Shown: positions 1 through 11,125, counted from the stretch's first letter. The stretch is DNA of 64,000 nucleotides from Kalmusia sp. IMI 367209 (GCA_027946365.1 JAPEUQ010000017.1:868001-932000); one strand, 5' to 3'. A program made the numbers and translations. Notes: a model not told the origin generated them from the letters alone.

Positions 1-108
1 AAGAGGGCCAGGATAGAGAGTAAAGAGAAGGAAGCGGAGTCCGCAGTCCCAGGTGGTGATGCTGCGGGAAAGAGTCTTTTGCTTAGTGATGATGATATCG
101 AGGACTAA
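1..108 (+). CDS. 3' end of an unknown protein (partial)
   Basis: An open frame runs from the first base of the window to a TAA at 106-108. It encodes 35 residues, rich in Lys/Glu at first and ending in an acidic tail (LLLSDDDIED). Acidic tails like this are common on fungal nuclear proteins, but the fragment is too short to name. The gene body lies to the left of the window. Confidence 0.55.
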   Translation, partial: KRARIESKEKEAESAVPGGDAAGKSLLLSDDDIED

Positions 109-910
109 CGTTTAGAAAGAAATTCATGGTGTATGATAGGTTTGGTATTGTTGGCGGTGGCATGTATCTTGCGATCAGTAAATGGCGTATTGTTGGCATA
201 TGTATGCTGGATGGGTGGTGTAAAACTTATACGCACTGTAGGGGCGGGTGAAAATGTTCGTAAAGCTTGTTATTGCTTAATTACATTGGTTGATAGCTGT
301 GCCGTCCAATTTCAGGCAAGATGTATATTCCGATCAATGTATAATGAGGTGATGTTCATTGGATAAATTACTTTGTGATGTAGATGCTGGCGCTGTTCGA
401 ACCATGGCCTGTACAAACTACCCGAGAACAACGTATGTCAACATGTCATTCCGTCGTCCTGAGTAACTATGTGTATGGTAGAACGTGGGATAGATACTTG
501 GTACGTGTGATAGCGCTGAACACAACGGTTCAGTGCTAACAATACACACAAGACGAGACTATCGTGAGGACATGTTTGGGGTCAAGGGACATCCCGCATG
601 TCACAAACCACATCAAGCAAATATGAGGATGCATGCTGGGTCGGCTGAAGTTTGCATTAGTTAGCCCGGACCGGATCAGTCTGTTGATCCTACAAATTAC
701 CCTACACGCTTTCCAAAGCGCCCGCTAAAGCCCATCTAATAATAAAAAAACGCCGTGTCCATGCTGATGAGACGAGTAGAACATCTATGCTAAAGCTGTC
801 CGATCTCCACGTCGAAAGCCGAAGGGCCGCTCCTGTAAACTCTGAAAACGCCATGCCAATGCCGATGCTGAAAACTAAAACTATTCTGCCCTAAGAGTGA
901 CCAGAGGTAC
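109..910. other. intergenic, no gene seen
   Basis: This stretch lies between two converging 3' ends. It has one 77-codon open frame (133-366), but its composition does not look coding. I see no RNA gene or repeat; it probably holds the two 3' UTRs. Confidence 0.5.
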
Positions 911-1939
911 TCACATCGGGACATCCTCCATCTCTTCGTCGTCTTCTTCGTCTTCTGACTTGATGCCGCTCATGTCTGGCATCTGCTGCTGACCCTCTGC
1001 GCGTGCGAATGTAGAGAGACGATGCCAGCAGCTGGCAAAAGGACCGCTCTTGATTAGTTGAGCGATGTGAGGTAGTTCTTCTTTCAAAAAAGCCTCTGGC
1101 TGCTTGGTCTTGGCCTTGAGAGCTTTCATGGGCCAGTACGCGTACTCGTCGAAAGCTGCGTGCAGTATATCCAAGAGCTCGTTGCGAGAGATACGCGAGG
1201 CCTTGTTGGTCTGCGACTTTGGCTTTGTAGTAGACTTGATGAACGAGCTAAATTTGGTCTGCGCATTGTTCATCTCGGAGATCTCGTCAACGGGGCCGTG
1301 TAAGATCTCTGTCCTGGCGTTGGCGCCCTGAATGGCTTGTTTGTTGCGCTTCGCAGTGAAGGCGATGTAGTCTGCTGTGTTGAGTGGCTTGGCAAGGTAT
1401 TGGCGAGTGGAGCTGCCGATGAGGGCTGTCTGCTTAGGGATAGCTTTCTTGTACTTGCTGCGCTTGTTGACGCGGGCCTTGGGGTCTTGCACGGCGCCGA
1501 AGCCGCCGGCAGACTTGTTTTGACCTACGCCATTAGGTCTGAAGCCGGGGAGGTCTTTTTCTGTGAAGATGTATGTGTTCTGAAGGACATCGTTGTTGAC
1601 CTGCTGCCCTTCGAGCTCGAAAGCAGTGGGGAGGCCGGACCTTTCACGCCACGCGTCATTGAGGAAGAGTCGCATGGAGGGCGGTTGCTGTGGTTTGCCA
1701 TCGCTACTCTGTCTCTCAGGCAAGGCTAGAACTTCGCCAATGACGATTTGGTCATTATCGTTGCCTTGCGCAAGCTGGTCCCAGTTGGAGATGTGCTCAT
1801 AGAGCCACTCTGGGATGCGCGTAAGGGTGACATCGGGATTTGAGCGCGGCAGCTGTAGTTCTCCCGTGTCCTCAAAAAACTCATCGTCCATGTAGCCGCT
1901 GCCGTTGTAAGACGGCGTTCCTGCTTCGGTTTTCATCAT
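911..1939 (-). CDS. tfg2: Transcription initiation factor IIF subunit beta (RAP30/Tfg2)
   Basis: Single-exon gene of 342 codons. TFIIF beta binds RNA polymerase II with TFIIF alpha and recruits it to the preinitiation complex. The C-terminal winged helix is clear at about residues 250-309 (RNELLDILHAAFDEYAYW, then TKQPEAFLKEEL), which matches the RAP30 DNA-binding domain. The N-terminal half has the dimerization-type segment ending at IPEWLYEHISNW and IGEVLAL. The tail after residue 310 is very acidic (SEDEEDDEEMED). The frame is open 65 codons further upstream, but those residues look like leader sequence, so I chose the MMKTEAG methionine at 1939. It is divergent from the CSN4 gene. Confidence 0.9.
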   Translation of the reverse strand: MMKTEAGTPSYNGSGYMDDEFFEDTGELQLPRSNPDVTLTRIPEWLYEHISNWDQLAQGNDNDQIVIGEVLALPERQSSDGKPQQPPSMRLFLNDAWRERSGLPTAFELEGQQVNNDVLQNTYIFTEKDLPGFRPNGVGQNKSAGGFGAVQDPKARVNKRSKYKKAIPKQTALIGSSTRQYLAKPLNTADYIAFTAKRNKQAIQGANARTEILHGPVDEISEMNNAQTKFSSFIKSTTKPKSQTNKASRISRNELLDILHAAFDEYAYWPMKALKAKTKQPEAFLKEELPHIAQLIKSGPFASCWHRLSTFARAEGQQQMPDMSGIKSEDEEDDEEMEDVPM

Positions 1940-2422
1940 GATGAAGTGGCGGTGATGTGATGTGATATGTCGGGTCCCGTGTGTGCGAAGAGTGCGATCT
2001 TTGAACTTTGTGTACGTGGTAGGAGACTGAGCGTTTTCCTGGGCAGAAAGTGCGCGGGCGCAGGCTTTATAGAAGAGGCGTGTCGTTGAAAGAGGTGGTG
2101 TTTGGTCGCGGAACACTAGCGTGCCAGGCGCCAAGTTAGAGCCGCGCCCACGCGGGCTTATCGATAAGCACCACTATACAACCTGGAGGCGGCAGCCACA
2201 GGGTGGGCTTGGATTCACAGACCAGCTCAGCTACCTCTTCAGAGAGCTATACTGATAATCTTTTCGACAAGGCAGAAGTCTCGCCGAACGCTTGCCAGAC
2301 ACTCACTACCGGCCTCCATCCGCCCGGTCGCGCCTCCCCTCTGCTGCCTGAAGCTCGTCCACCTCCGCCGCACCACGAACGCCGCTTGCATCACAGCTAC
2401 TCAATCCACAAGTTCGCCCACG
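1940..2422. promoter_or_regulatory. divergent promoter between TFIIF beta and CSN4
   Basis: About 480 bp separate the two start codons, so both promoters and 5' UTRs must lie here. The CSN4 side is pyrimidine-rich just before its ATG. I see no specific operator-like motif that I can assign. Confidence 0.5.
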
Positions 2423-3726
2423 ATGGCTTCTCCGGAGGTCAATTCAACCCTACAGGTAATCCAAGCAGCTCCTGTCGGCGATAAACCCTCTCGATACTCC
2501 ACACTCCTACAGCAGATCACCAGCTCTTCCCACAACCTCGCTGCAGACCTCAACGCCTACACCCGCACGCTATTAGACGACAATCTAGGTGTAGTCGTGC
2601 TACGTCCGCTTGTCAGCAACTTCGTAGAGCAGTTCCACAGCATCAAAGATGCTGAGGTCAAGATCGAAGTCGGCGAGCATGTCATTGCGTTGCTCCAGAC
2701 CAAAGGCGTAGGACAGTATGAGGAGCAGGACACGCTGATCAAGGAGGCGGTCGCGGACGCATGTGAAGAGACGGAAGACTATAGAAAGTCGGCGCGGATC
2801 CTGGGGTCGATTAACCTAGAGTCGACGCAGCGATCACTATCTAACGACGACAAGGCAAAGGTGTGGATCCGGATAGTGCGATGCTACCTAGAGGAGGATG
2901 ACCCTACCAGCGCGTTGACACATCTCAACAAGGTCAAAAACATCATCTATGCCGTGCAGGACAAGTCGACGCGGATGCATTTCCAGCTCAGCCAGGCTCG
3001 CATCCATGACTCGCAACGTAACTTCCTCGACGCTGCTCAAGCATACTATGTCATGAGTCTGGAGGATGTGATTGAAGAGGGTGAGCGGCTGCAAGCGCTG
3101 TCTGCATCCATTATCTGCGCTGTGTTGTCACCTGCGGGTCCGCCACGGTCAAAAATGCTGGCGAAGCTATATAAGGACGAACGTGCGAATCAAACCGACG
3201 ATCACCCTATCCTTGAGAAGATGTTCTTCAATCGTCTAATCCCGCCGAACGAGACCGAAGCCTTCGCGGAGAAGCTACAACCGCACCAGCTAGCTCGGAC
3301 TGCAGACGGGTCGACCGTTCTCGACCAGGCCGTGTTGCAGCACAATCTCGTCGGCGCGTCGAAGCTTTACAACAACATCGGCTTTGACCAGCTAGGGGAG
3401 CTCCTCGGAATTGATCCAGAGAAGGCAGAGGACTATGCGGCTAAGATGTTAGAGCAGGGTCGTCTATCCGGATACATTGACCAGATTGACCGCTTGATTT
3501 TCTTCGAGGGCGAGGGCAGTGGTGAGCGGAAGACAGGACATTCAGAGCGTGTGGTGGGCAAGGAACTCAGAAAATGGGATGCGAACGTCCAGGGTCTGGC
3601 CGAGGAGGTAGAAAAGGTAACGACGATGATCCAGACGCAATACCCTGTGAGTTACAGGCCCTAATCTTGTTCGATCCTTGACTAACCGCCATGTAGGACT
3701 TCTATGCTGCGCAAACTGTTCACTGA
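2423..3726 (+). CDS. csn4: COP9 signalosome complex subunit 4
   Basis: Two exons, 2423-3646 and 3697-3726, encode 417 residues. The 50-nt intron 3647-3696 starts GTGAGT, has a CTAAC branch site and ends TAG. Splicing replaces a premature VSYRP end with the C-terminus DFYAAQTVH. The product is a PCI-domain subunit of the COP9 signalosome, which removes NEDD8 from cullins and controls fungal development. Helical TPR-like repeats occupy residues 30-230, and the PCI winged helix lies around 260-360 (LQHNLVGASKLYNNIGFDQL, then AEDYAAKMLEQGRLSGYIDQ). Start choice: MASPEVN is the first ATG in frame after the pyrimidine-rich leader. Confidence 0.92.
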
Positions 3727-4103
3727 GATCAACGTGAGGGCAGCTATCTACTACCGGAAGTAAATCTTTAGGTGTGCGGACGCGCTACAAAGCGCGAGTT
3801 GTGGAAGTGTTTGAACTAGCAGCTCTGAAGCCAGCTGCTAGTGATTTCATAGGTGGCAGGCAATAATCAAGCATAGCGGAAGGAGCATTTGTGATTCCGA
3901 GTGCACAAGCCAAGATTTGGAAGGACAGAGGTAGAGCGAGCATCCCCGCGCTCTTGTTTGGTTGAATATAATACACAACACCATACCCCGCAAATGTATC
4001 AAGGCGCATGTCCATATTATGCACCATTCCTGACCATCGCGTATTGTACATGCAAAGTATACAGATAAATTTATATTCGCCATGGCACCCATCCATGCTT
4101 CCC
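3727..4103. other. convergent 3' intergenic region
   Basis: This is 377 bp between the CSN4 and bL21m stop codons. It carries both 3' UTRs. No gene is seen; the small open frames here are antisense or random. Confidence 0.5.
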
Positions 4104-4841
4104 TCATTCCGTCTTCAGCACACTCTCATACTCATCCAAACTCTTGACCTCAAGCTCACTAATCTTCAGCACCGTATACTTGTGCTTGCTATACACATGC
4201 TTCACATGTCTCTGCCTCCTCTTAGTCTTCTCCATGACCCGCATCGGCTCACTCGCCTCACCTACCACCCTCGCTCTACACACGAACAACCTCTCATCCA
4301 GATAGAACACCTTCTTACCATGATCGGCATTTCCCTTGACCGCCTCCGGAGCCTTCAAAGTATAGTCTCGCGAGCCAATGTGCGTCGCGCGGTTCAACCG
4401 CAGGACATCACCCGCCTTGACGTTCGGCATAAGAAACGGTAAGCGTAGCGTGTCTCCCGTGGTCAACAGATACGGTCGCCCATGTATGTGTATTGTGATG
4501 TAGTGCGCGGGCTGCGAGTGTAGGAGCGGCAGCATCTTTCGTATCGACGGAGTGATGTGTTTCGAGACGACATCTTCGCGAGCATCTGTGGAAGGCTTCC
4601 TTGCGGGTGATGCGGGCTTTGGTGCAACGTCCGGTATTGAGCGAGGTGCCTCAACTTTGGCCTTGAGGTCTTGCGAGATGTGCTGTCCCGACTGGATGAG
4701 CGGGTCGGGCACGTTGCCGGCTTCGAGGGTGTGCGATGCGGTTGTCAGGCCGGCGCGAAAGGGGAGGAGGAATGGGAGCGATGGGAGCGTGTGCCGAGAA
4801 TCGAGGAGCGTGCGGCGTGCCGTGCGTACTAATAGGGCCAT
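4104..4841 (-). CDS. mrpl49: Mitochondrial large ribosomal subunit protein bL21m
   Basis: Single exon, 245 codons. The C-terminal half is the L21 fold: YITIHIHGRPYLLTTGDT, then GDVLRLNR, and the basic signature KTKRRQRHVKHVYSKHKYT followed by VLKISELE. The first 40 residues are rich in Arg/Ser/Leu with few acids (MALLVRTARRTLLDSRHTLP), as expected for a mitochondrial import sequence. A poorly conserved Pro/Lys linker follows at residues 60-95. It works in the mitoribosome. It is divergent from NSA2, with 207 bp between the start codons. Confidence 0.9.
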   Translation of the reverse strand: MALLVRTARRTLLDSRHTLPSLPFLLPFRAGLTTASHTLEAGNVPDPLIQSGQHISQDLKAKVEAPRSIPDVAPKPASPARKPSTDAREDVVSKHITPSIRKMLPLLHSQPAHYITIHIHGRPYLLTTGDTLRLPFLMPNVKAGDVLRLNRATHIGSRDYTLKAPEAVKGNADHGKKVFYLDERLFVCRARVVGEASEPMRVMEKTKRRQRHVKHVYSKHKYTVLKISELEVKSLDEYESVLKTE

Positions 4842-5048
4842 TGTGAGGGCTACAATGGCTTGATGCCGTTCAGATGGCTCTCGTTTGACACATGCGCGAA
4901 GTTTGGACGCAGTTGCAGGGATGCAGCGGCTGTTCTAGCGTCGTCGAAATCTTGGCATGGGCATCGTGATTTTTGTCGCCTCCGATCTCTCACTGCGACT
5001 CTCCACACACCCCGGAGTATCAGAGCAGTCGCTCACCCACCGCCAACA
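4842..5048. promoter_or_regulatory. compact bidirectional promoter, bL21m / NSA2
   Basis: Only 207 bp separate the start codons of a mitochondrial ribosomal protein gene and a ribosome assembly factor gene, so the two probably share promoter elements. No known motif is assigned. Confidence 0.55.
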
Positions 5049-6069
5049 ATGCCTCAAAATGAGTACGCACCCATGTTCCTGCTACGGTACCATAATTATC
5101 AAATTTAATAACATCAAAATTAGATACATGGAACGCTGGACAAAACAGCATGGCAAGCGGTACGCCTCTCACCTCCCTTCCCCTCCAATGCCCGTCTAAG
5201 ATTTTCCGCAGATTGGACCACGATGAGCGCAAGCGCAAGCGCATAGCTCGTGAAGGCCATGAAGCCTCCCAAAAGGCACAGAATCTTCGAGGATTTAGGG
5301 CGAAGCAGTATGCGGAAAAGCGAAGGAAGGAGAAGATCCAGATGAAAAAACAGATCCGAGCCCACGAAGAGCGCAATCTCAAGACCTCCGAGCCCGCCGA
5401 GCCAGCTACCGAAGCCCTGCCCCAGTACCTGCTCGATCGCAGCAATGAGAAGCAGGCCAAAGCCCTGTCGAGCGCTATCAAGCAGAAGCGGAATGAGAAA
5501 GCGGCCAGGTTCAGTGTGCCGCTACCTAAGGTGAAGGGTATTAGCGAGGAGGAGATGTTCAGCGTGGTGAAGACAGGCAAGAAAACGCATAAGAAGTCCT
5601 GGAAGCGTATGATTACAAAGGCAAGTGAATCCCTGCAGAGGGTGCAGCAAGAAGTCGGGCCGCCTTGGCTAGAACCTCTCATCTCACGCTGCACCTTTCT
5701 ATTATGTTCCCGAAGCATAACTTGACTAATTGTAATCCACAGCCGACGTTCGTTGGGCCGGGCTTCACTCGCCGCCCCGTAAAGTACGAGCGATTCATTC
5801 GACCCATGGGTCTCAGATACAAGAAGGCGAATGTAACCCACCCGGAACTCGGCGTGACCGTGCAGCTCCCCATCATCAGCGTTAAAAAGAACCCCCAAAA
5901 TCCATTGTACACACAGCTAGGTGTGCTCACTAAGGGCACAATTATTGAAGTCAACGTTAGCGAGTTGGGCCTCGTAACCGCCGGAGGTAAGGTCGTTTGG
6001 GGCCGATATGCGCAAGTGACGAATAACCCTGAGAACGACGGATGTTTGAACGCGGTGTTGCTCGTCTAG
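5049..6069 (+). CDS. nsa2: Ribosome biogenesis protein NSA2
   Basis: Four exons (5049-5062, 5124-5159, 5212-5620, 5743-6069) give 261 residues, the same length as I recall for yeast NSA2. NSA2 is a conserved factor of the pre-60S particle, needed for ITS2 processing in the nucleolus. Exons 1-2 rebuild the family start [17 protein letters not shown], followed by [17 protein letters not shown]. The eS8-like C-terminal half includes [20 protein letters not shown] and ends [15 protein letters not shown]. The third intron, 5621-5742, must use a GC donor (AAG then GCAAGT). The nearby GT alternative breaks the frame, and the protein continues exactly as KRMITK-PTFVGPG. Introns 1 and 2 are 61 and 52 nt with normal GT-AG ends. 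Confidence 0.95.
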
Positions 6070-6562
6070 AGCGCCTCGGGAAAGGCTACGGCAATGCATC
6101 TGCGGCGTTGGGGAAACAAAATTTTGACATGGCGTTTCGGAAAACTTGGAATCCAGAGTCCGGAAGAGGCATGATACATGAAGTCGGTGCAATGAAATAG
6201 AAATGGATTCAGTGGACGGTGGACGAGACACGTGATACCAAATAAAGCTTTACTATGGCTAGCATCTTTCTCATCCATCGCCAATATTTTAGCAAGGCGA
6301 TTTAATCAGATGTATCTCAAGAGCTACAAAAATGTTACTTGTTGCGAATTAAACGCAACTTGTTGCCAGTTAAAAGCAAAGAGTGTCTCCTGAATGTGCA
6401 CCTTCATTTAAACCCTTGCATAAAGCTGAAATGTAGAATGAGAAGAGAGCTCTAGGGATAAAGCCAATGCAGCGAGTTGGGTGTAGGGCTCTCGTTAAGC
6501 CCATTCACCAGAATCGTTGATTACCCTGCATGCCATAGTATATCGATTGGCTAATTACTTTA
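6070..6562. other. convergent 3' intergenic region with a 21-bp duplication
   Basis: No gene is seen between the NSA2 and NOC4 stop codons. At 6336-6377 a 21-bp unit (ACTTGTTGC core) occurs twice in tandem with a few mismatches. The rest is ordinary AT-rich 3' UTR-like sequence. Confidence 0.5.
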
Positions 6563-8256
6563 TCATCTCGTATCGTATATAAGTGTTAGAAGGCTACCGA
6601 TGTGATTTAACCCATCTTCAGTCGTCACTATGTGTTTTGGAATCTCAAACTCCACCTCGGGATCCTTCTTCAAATCTCTTGCCAATTCCGTATCAAGTAG
6701 CTAGCGCCGAAGTCAGCAAAAGAGATCCACACGACACCGAGGGAACGTACCGCACTATATGAGTGATCCAGAAAATCCTCCAGGTTATACGACCGCTTCG
6801 TGAACTGCTCGGATATAATCTTGGCCAGCGTGGCAACATTCGGATGATAATGTGACTGCAGCGTCTCCAGCTCCCAGACGCTGCTTTCGATGGCGTCGGT
6901 GAGGAGAGGGTCGGCCTCGTGCATGTTGAAGGGGTCTACCATGCCTTCTTCTTCGACTTGCGCTTGAATTGATGGAACTCTTATCTCGCGGTGCATCATG
7001 AACGTGCAGGCTGGGTGCCGCTTGAACATGTTATATATCCATGGGATGACAACGACGATGCCCGCCGGTGGGGCGTATAACGCTAATCGTGAGAGTCGCT
7101 TGATGAAGCTTGCGACAAGAGTTGCGGGCAAGTGTGTGGACGACATGAATGTGTCTAGGAGTCTAAAGAAGCGTGATCGGTGTTTGGAGTGCAACAGGCC
7201 ATCATCGAGTAACGAGTAGAGCTTTTGGTAAAAGGACGGGTAATCGAGGTTTTTTTCGGAGATCAGGTAGTACAATCCGGAAAGTGCCAGTAGCGAAGTT
7301 GCTCCTCCCACGTCATATGAGTCTGTCAGGAAATCCATGAGCATTTCCGGTTGTGGAAACCATGGAGCGATCTGGTTTGAGAAGACGGTAAGAACGGATT
7401 TTCGCTGCTCTTTTGATATGCCTGAACGCAATGTTGCCAGCCAGGCTTCTTGTGCTTGGGTTTTGTATGTACTTAGAGATGGGACAGGACTCTTGCCCTG
7501 TACCTCTGTGTAGATATTCTGGATGTCGTCTTTTGACGTCGGAACGGTCTCTATGCTGAGAAGGAGTGACAAGCTATTAGATGCTACGCGTTGTTTTTCT
7601 GAGTCGTCGAGGTCGGACTGGAGTAGAGATTTGATCGATCGAAACGTGAAGTATCGGACGTCGTCGAAGGCTCGAAAGTATTTTTCTGCAAACTCGTCCC
7701 GCGAGCCGTCATCTTCTGGTAGCAAAAGAAGCGTCTCTACTGTCCTAGGAAGTGGGCTCTTCTTGACACTGAAATCTTTCTGCGCCTTCGACTCCTCTTT
7801 GACCAGGCGTAGCAGCAACGTCAGCGCGACCGACTGCTTCGGCGGATGCTCGCTGCGTAAAAATTGACTCAATAGCACGTCCGTGTATTCGCGGTAGCGT
7901 TCTTTAAGCCACGACACAATCATGGCTTCAGCCTCAGTCATTCTTTTGCTCTTGACCATGTCGCCCGTCGAAAGAAGCCGTGTGAAGACTCGGCACAGCG
8001 CGACCGCTGCGAGTGTGAGGGTCTCATTGTCCGGTTCTGTAGACTTGGAAAGCTTTAGAAGGGTCGCAATATTATTGTAGTGCTTGCGCGACTGCAATAT
8101 CTGGGTTTCGAGGCGCACAATCTCTTCCTGTGGGTCTTCGTCTTCATCGGCGGAGGGCTGCTGGAGGGACTTCAACTTGGTTGCGCGGCGCTCTGCCTTG
8201 TCAGATTGTCTCTTTCTCTTCACACCGGCTACAGCAGCAGCTTTCGTGCCCGACAT
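6563..8256 (-). CDS. noc4: Nucleolar complex protein 4 (U3 snoRNP-associated, UTP19)
   Basis: Two exons on the minus strand, 8256-6751 and 6700-6563, encode 547 residues. NOC4 partners Nop14 in small-subunit (40S) pre-ribosome maturation. The N-terminus is basic (GVKRKRQSDKAERR). The long alpha-helical body leads into the CBF/MAK21-type domain at about residues 390-510, including AGIVVVIPWIYNMFKRHP, DPFNMHEADPL, SSVWELETLQSHYHP and YNLEDFLDHSY. The 50-nt intron 6701-6750 (GTACGT...TAG) joins HSYSA to LLDTELARDLKKDPEVEFEI, the usual family end. I start at MSGTKAA (8256). The frame stays open upstream to 8436, but that part overlaps the promoter and 5' leader of ATP4. Confidence 0.93.
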
Positions 8257-8460
8257 GGCAGCGGCAGAGCAGTGGCTCGTCGTTGAAATGCTGATTTGCT
8301 GATCTGTATATTGTTCGTAGCCGTAAAGTCGCGCTCCTCTACTTTTTCGAAGACGCCGACCCACGTTCGGCTTAGGCGGCTTGGCGCTTCGATTCTGCAC
8401 CGGGAAAGCTCTCGACTCCATCAACGGCACCTCCAAACCTCCCCACTCTCATCTACAGCA
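8257..8460. promoter_or_regulatory. compact bidirectional promoter, NOC4 / ATP4
   Basis: 204 bp lie between the start codons of NOC4 and ATP synthase subunit 4. Promoters and leaders of both must fit here or overlap the neighbouring coding sequence. No motif is assigned. Confidence 0.55.
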
Positions 8461-9372
8461 ATGGCTTCTCGTCTGGCAAGGAGCGCGGTCGGTACGTACA
8501 AGCTCCCCAACGGCCTTCTACTGCCATTGACACGCATGCTCACCCGCAACAGGCGCCGCCCGTCTCCGCCCTTCGCTCCCTCTCCGCACCCTCCCAGCCA
8601 TCACGGCTCAGATCACCCCGGCCCGCTACAACTCCAATGTGCCGCAAGAGGACCCCAAGAAGAAGGCCCAGTCGCTTCTTGATGCGATACCCGTGCCTGG
8701 CAACAGCCCCATTACCAAGGCCGCTGTCCTCTCTGCCGCCGCCGGTGTGAGCACTTTCGCTATCAGCAACGAGCTCTACGTCGTCAATGAGGAATCCATT
8801 GTCGCACTCAGCTTGTTGACCATCTTCTGGGCTGTTGCCAAATACGCCGGCCCCGCGTGGTCCAGCTATGCGCAGCAGCAGATTGACAAGATTTCCGGCA
8901 TCTTGAACTCGGCCCGTGCCGACCATACCGCGGCTGTGAAGCAGCGCATTGAGAGCGTGCAGGACCTCGGCGGTGTCATTGATATCACCAAGAACCTCTT
9001 CGCCGTCTCCAAGGTACGGACCATATGATGGGGCCAGGGCCGATACCTCCGCTGGACCGAGCAGCGCTGACATTGCCTAGGAAACTGCGCAGCTTGAGGC
9101 TCAGGCCTACGAGCTCGAGCAGAAGACGGCCATCGCCGCTGAGGCCAAGGCTGTTCTCGACTCGTGGGTCCGCTATGAGGGTCAGGTCAAGCAGAGGCAG
9201 CAGCGCGAGCTTGCCGAGAGCATCATCAGCAAGATCGAGAAGGAGCTTGAGAACCCTAAGACCCTCAAGCAGATTCTCGACCAGAGCGTCGCAGATGTTG
9301 AGAGTATGTTAATTGCACTCCTCTCTAGTGCACCGCTGACCGCTTCCAGGAATCGTTTCGCAAAAGGCATAG
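8461..9372 (+). CDS. atp4: Mitochondrial ATP synthase subunit 4 (subunit b of the peripheral stalk)
   Basis: Four exons (8461-8491, 8553-9013, 9081-9303, 9350-9372) encode 245 residues. The protein forms the peripheral stalk of F1Fo ATP synthase in the inner mitochondrial membrane. The N-terminus (MASRLARSAVGAARLRPSLP) is an Arg/Ser-rich import sequence. Two membrane segments follow at about residues 70-125 (AAVLSAAAGVSTFAI and SIVALSLLTIFWAVAKYAG), then a long charged helix, ending DVERIVSQKA. All three introns are GT-AG (61, 67 and 46 nt). The last one splits the AGA codon of DVER, and only the spliced form restores the family C-terminus. Confidence 0.94.
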
Positions 9373-9710
9373 GCATAGGCTACCTAGAACGTCTCCTTAC
9401 ATCTTTCACAACCACCCAATGTTACATAAATCTGTGCAATAGTCAACCGGGATGAATAGATTACTCAAAGTCAATTTCATTTGGTCCAAGTATCTTTGCC
9501 ACGCCAGAGCAAGTCTCGCATGTCCTCTGTCCTGTGTTGTCTTAACCTATGTCAGCATGCATTCTCCCCTTAACTCGTTTAACACTTTAGCGTGCGACTT
9601 CATTGTCAACAATTCAAAATATTCACGGATACAGATTTCGCTACGAACTACGGAACTGACCCATCCCGCCACAGGTCTTCTGAAAGGGCACGCAGAGTGA
9701 GCACGACGGT
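9373..9710. other. convergent intergenic region
   Basis: No gene is seen in these 338 bp between the ATP4 stop and the stop of the lipase-like gene. It is likely 3' UTR on both sides. Confidence 0.45.
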
Positions 9711-11125
9711 TCAGTCCTTAGGCGAACCACCGTTTCTATACAACCACAATCTTGAGAAGTCCTTCACTTTCGGCTTTGTTACCTTCAAATCCTGAACTGG
9801 CAATTCAGACCATGACCTTGCCGACGGCACCACAACATCGCGATCGTCCTCGACCACGGCGCCATTCACACCGTTTCCGTTATTTAAAAGTGTCTCCACA
9901 TATCCATTGCGAACCCTATCCTCGGCACCATCGCTTGTAAATGTCACATCCATATCCATAAAAGCATTATCATCCCTCACACGCATGACTTCGTTAAGCG
10001 GAAACATGGCATTCAAGTAGTGTTGGTTGAGAAGGTGCCCCGTACCCGGACGAATAAAAATTCGACCCATGTATCTGTTCTTTATCCGTGAGAAGTACAG
10101 TGCGCCCCAGCGTGCTACGAATTCGCCGTCGGAAACGTAATGCTCGATATATCGGACTGCATTGGGATTGTGGGTGGAAACTGGGGTGTCCGCATGTCGT
10201 GGTGGATTATTGAAATGATTGGCTGCGGAGCCGAAGGTGTAAATTTCGAGCTTGTTGATGGTGTTGTGTGGTACTGTTCATGATCAGCCAGTCCCTCCCT
10301 GCCACTGCCGCGGCGGGAAGAAAGTAGGATCACTAACATTGAGTCAACAGCCAATCAAGTATCAAACCTCCCTCAATCGCGCCCTGACTATGCAGTATCA
10401 AAACAACTTTTTCGTTTTCCGGCTTTAAGAGGGAGGCTTTGATTGTCAGGTACGAGCGTCGAATATCCGACGTAGCGTAACAAAAATCGCGTTCGATGAT
10501 GCATTGGAGGAGGTCGAAGAGGATGCCGTACGTTCGGTTATGGACGCCTGTTACAGGGCGGCGAAAAGTATACGATAAACGATTGAGGTTGGATTGGAGC
10601 CAGTGTTTTCTGTGACTCTCCTTGTCAGTGAAGTCTACACGCTAATGGGGTGTATGGAAGTATAGACCCTATTGAAACGCCGTTGAGGTATATCCAGCAT
10701 TCGCCTGTGCGAGCTGTGGGGGAAGAACCTAGGTCTACATTGCTATATAAGACGTCTTCTGTCCCGTTTAAGATCAAGGCTGTGGCCCAAGTTACTGCAA
10801 ATACGGCGGCGCAGTACAGGCATGCTGCCCATATGGGTACTAGGACTAGGAAAGGTAGGCTCAGCAGGAATAGCGCCTGGAGTAAGAAAAGAAATGCGTG
10901 GAGCGCCAGAGATGTTAGGTTCGGTAATGATGGGTACAATTCATCGAGCGGGCCGCCTTGCCATTGTGTCAGGGGGTGCAAGATGCCTGGTATTGTCCAC
11001 GCAAGGTCGAAGAAGAGGTGGATGTCCGAGAGGCAGAGGAGGAGAGGCGAACCGGTGTAAGGAATTGGGGTGGGCGAATGTGAGTGTAGGGTGGAGTGCT
11101 GAGATGGGATGAGCTTCACTGGCAT
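9711..11125 (-). CDS. Membrane-associated alpha/beta-hydrolase-like protein
   Basis: Three exons on the minus strand (11125-10668, 10609-10338, 10273-9711) give 430 residues. The N-terminal third is hydrophobic: LLLCLSDIHLFFDLAWTIPG at 28-47, then a long block around 70-115 (AFLFLLQALFLLSLPFLVLV, IWAACLYCAAVFAVTWATAL). This suggests two or three membrane passes. After residue 150 a soluble domain contains VVLILHSQGAIEGGLILDWL, which resembles the nucleophile elbow of lipases (G-x-S-x-G with His in the first place). Aspartates and histidines that could complete a triad lie later, but I cannot pick them. Introns of 58 and 64 nt are GT-AG. The role is unknown; a lipase or esterase is inferred from the elbow only. 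Confidence 0.72.

Noticed and set aside
391..405. GTTCGAACC-like stretch resembling a tRNA B box
   Set aside because: No A box or cloverleaf could be fitted around it.
5020..5898. 292-codon minus-strand ORF
   Set aside because: It runs antisense to the NSA2 exons, whose protein matches the family along its full length; the antisense frame is a by-product.
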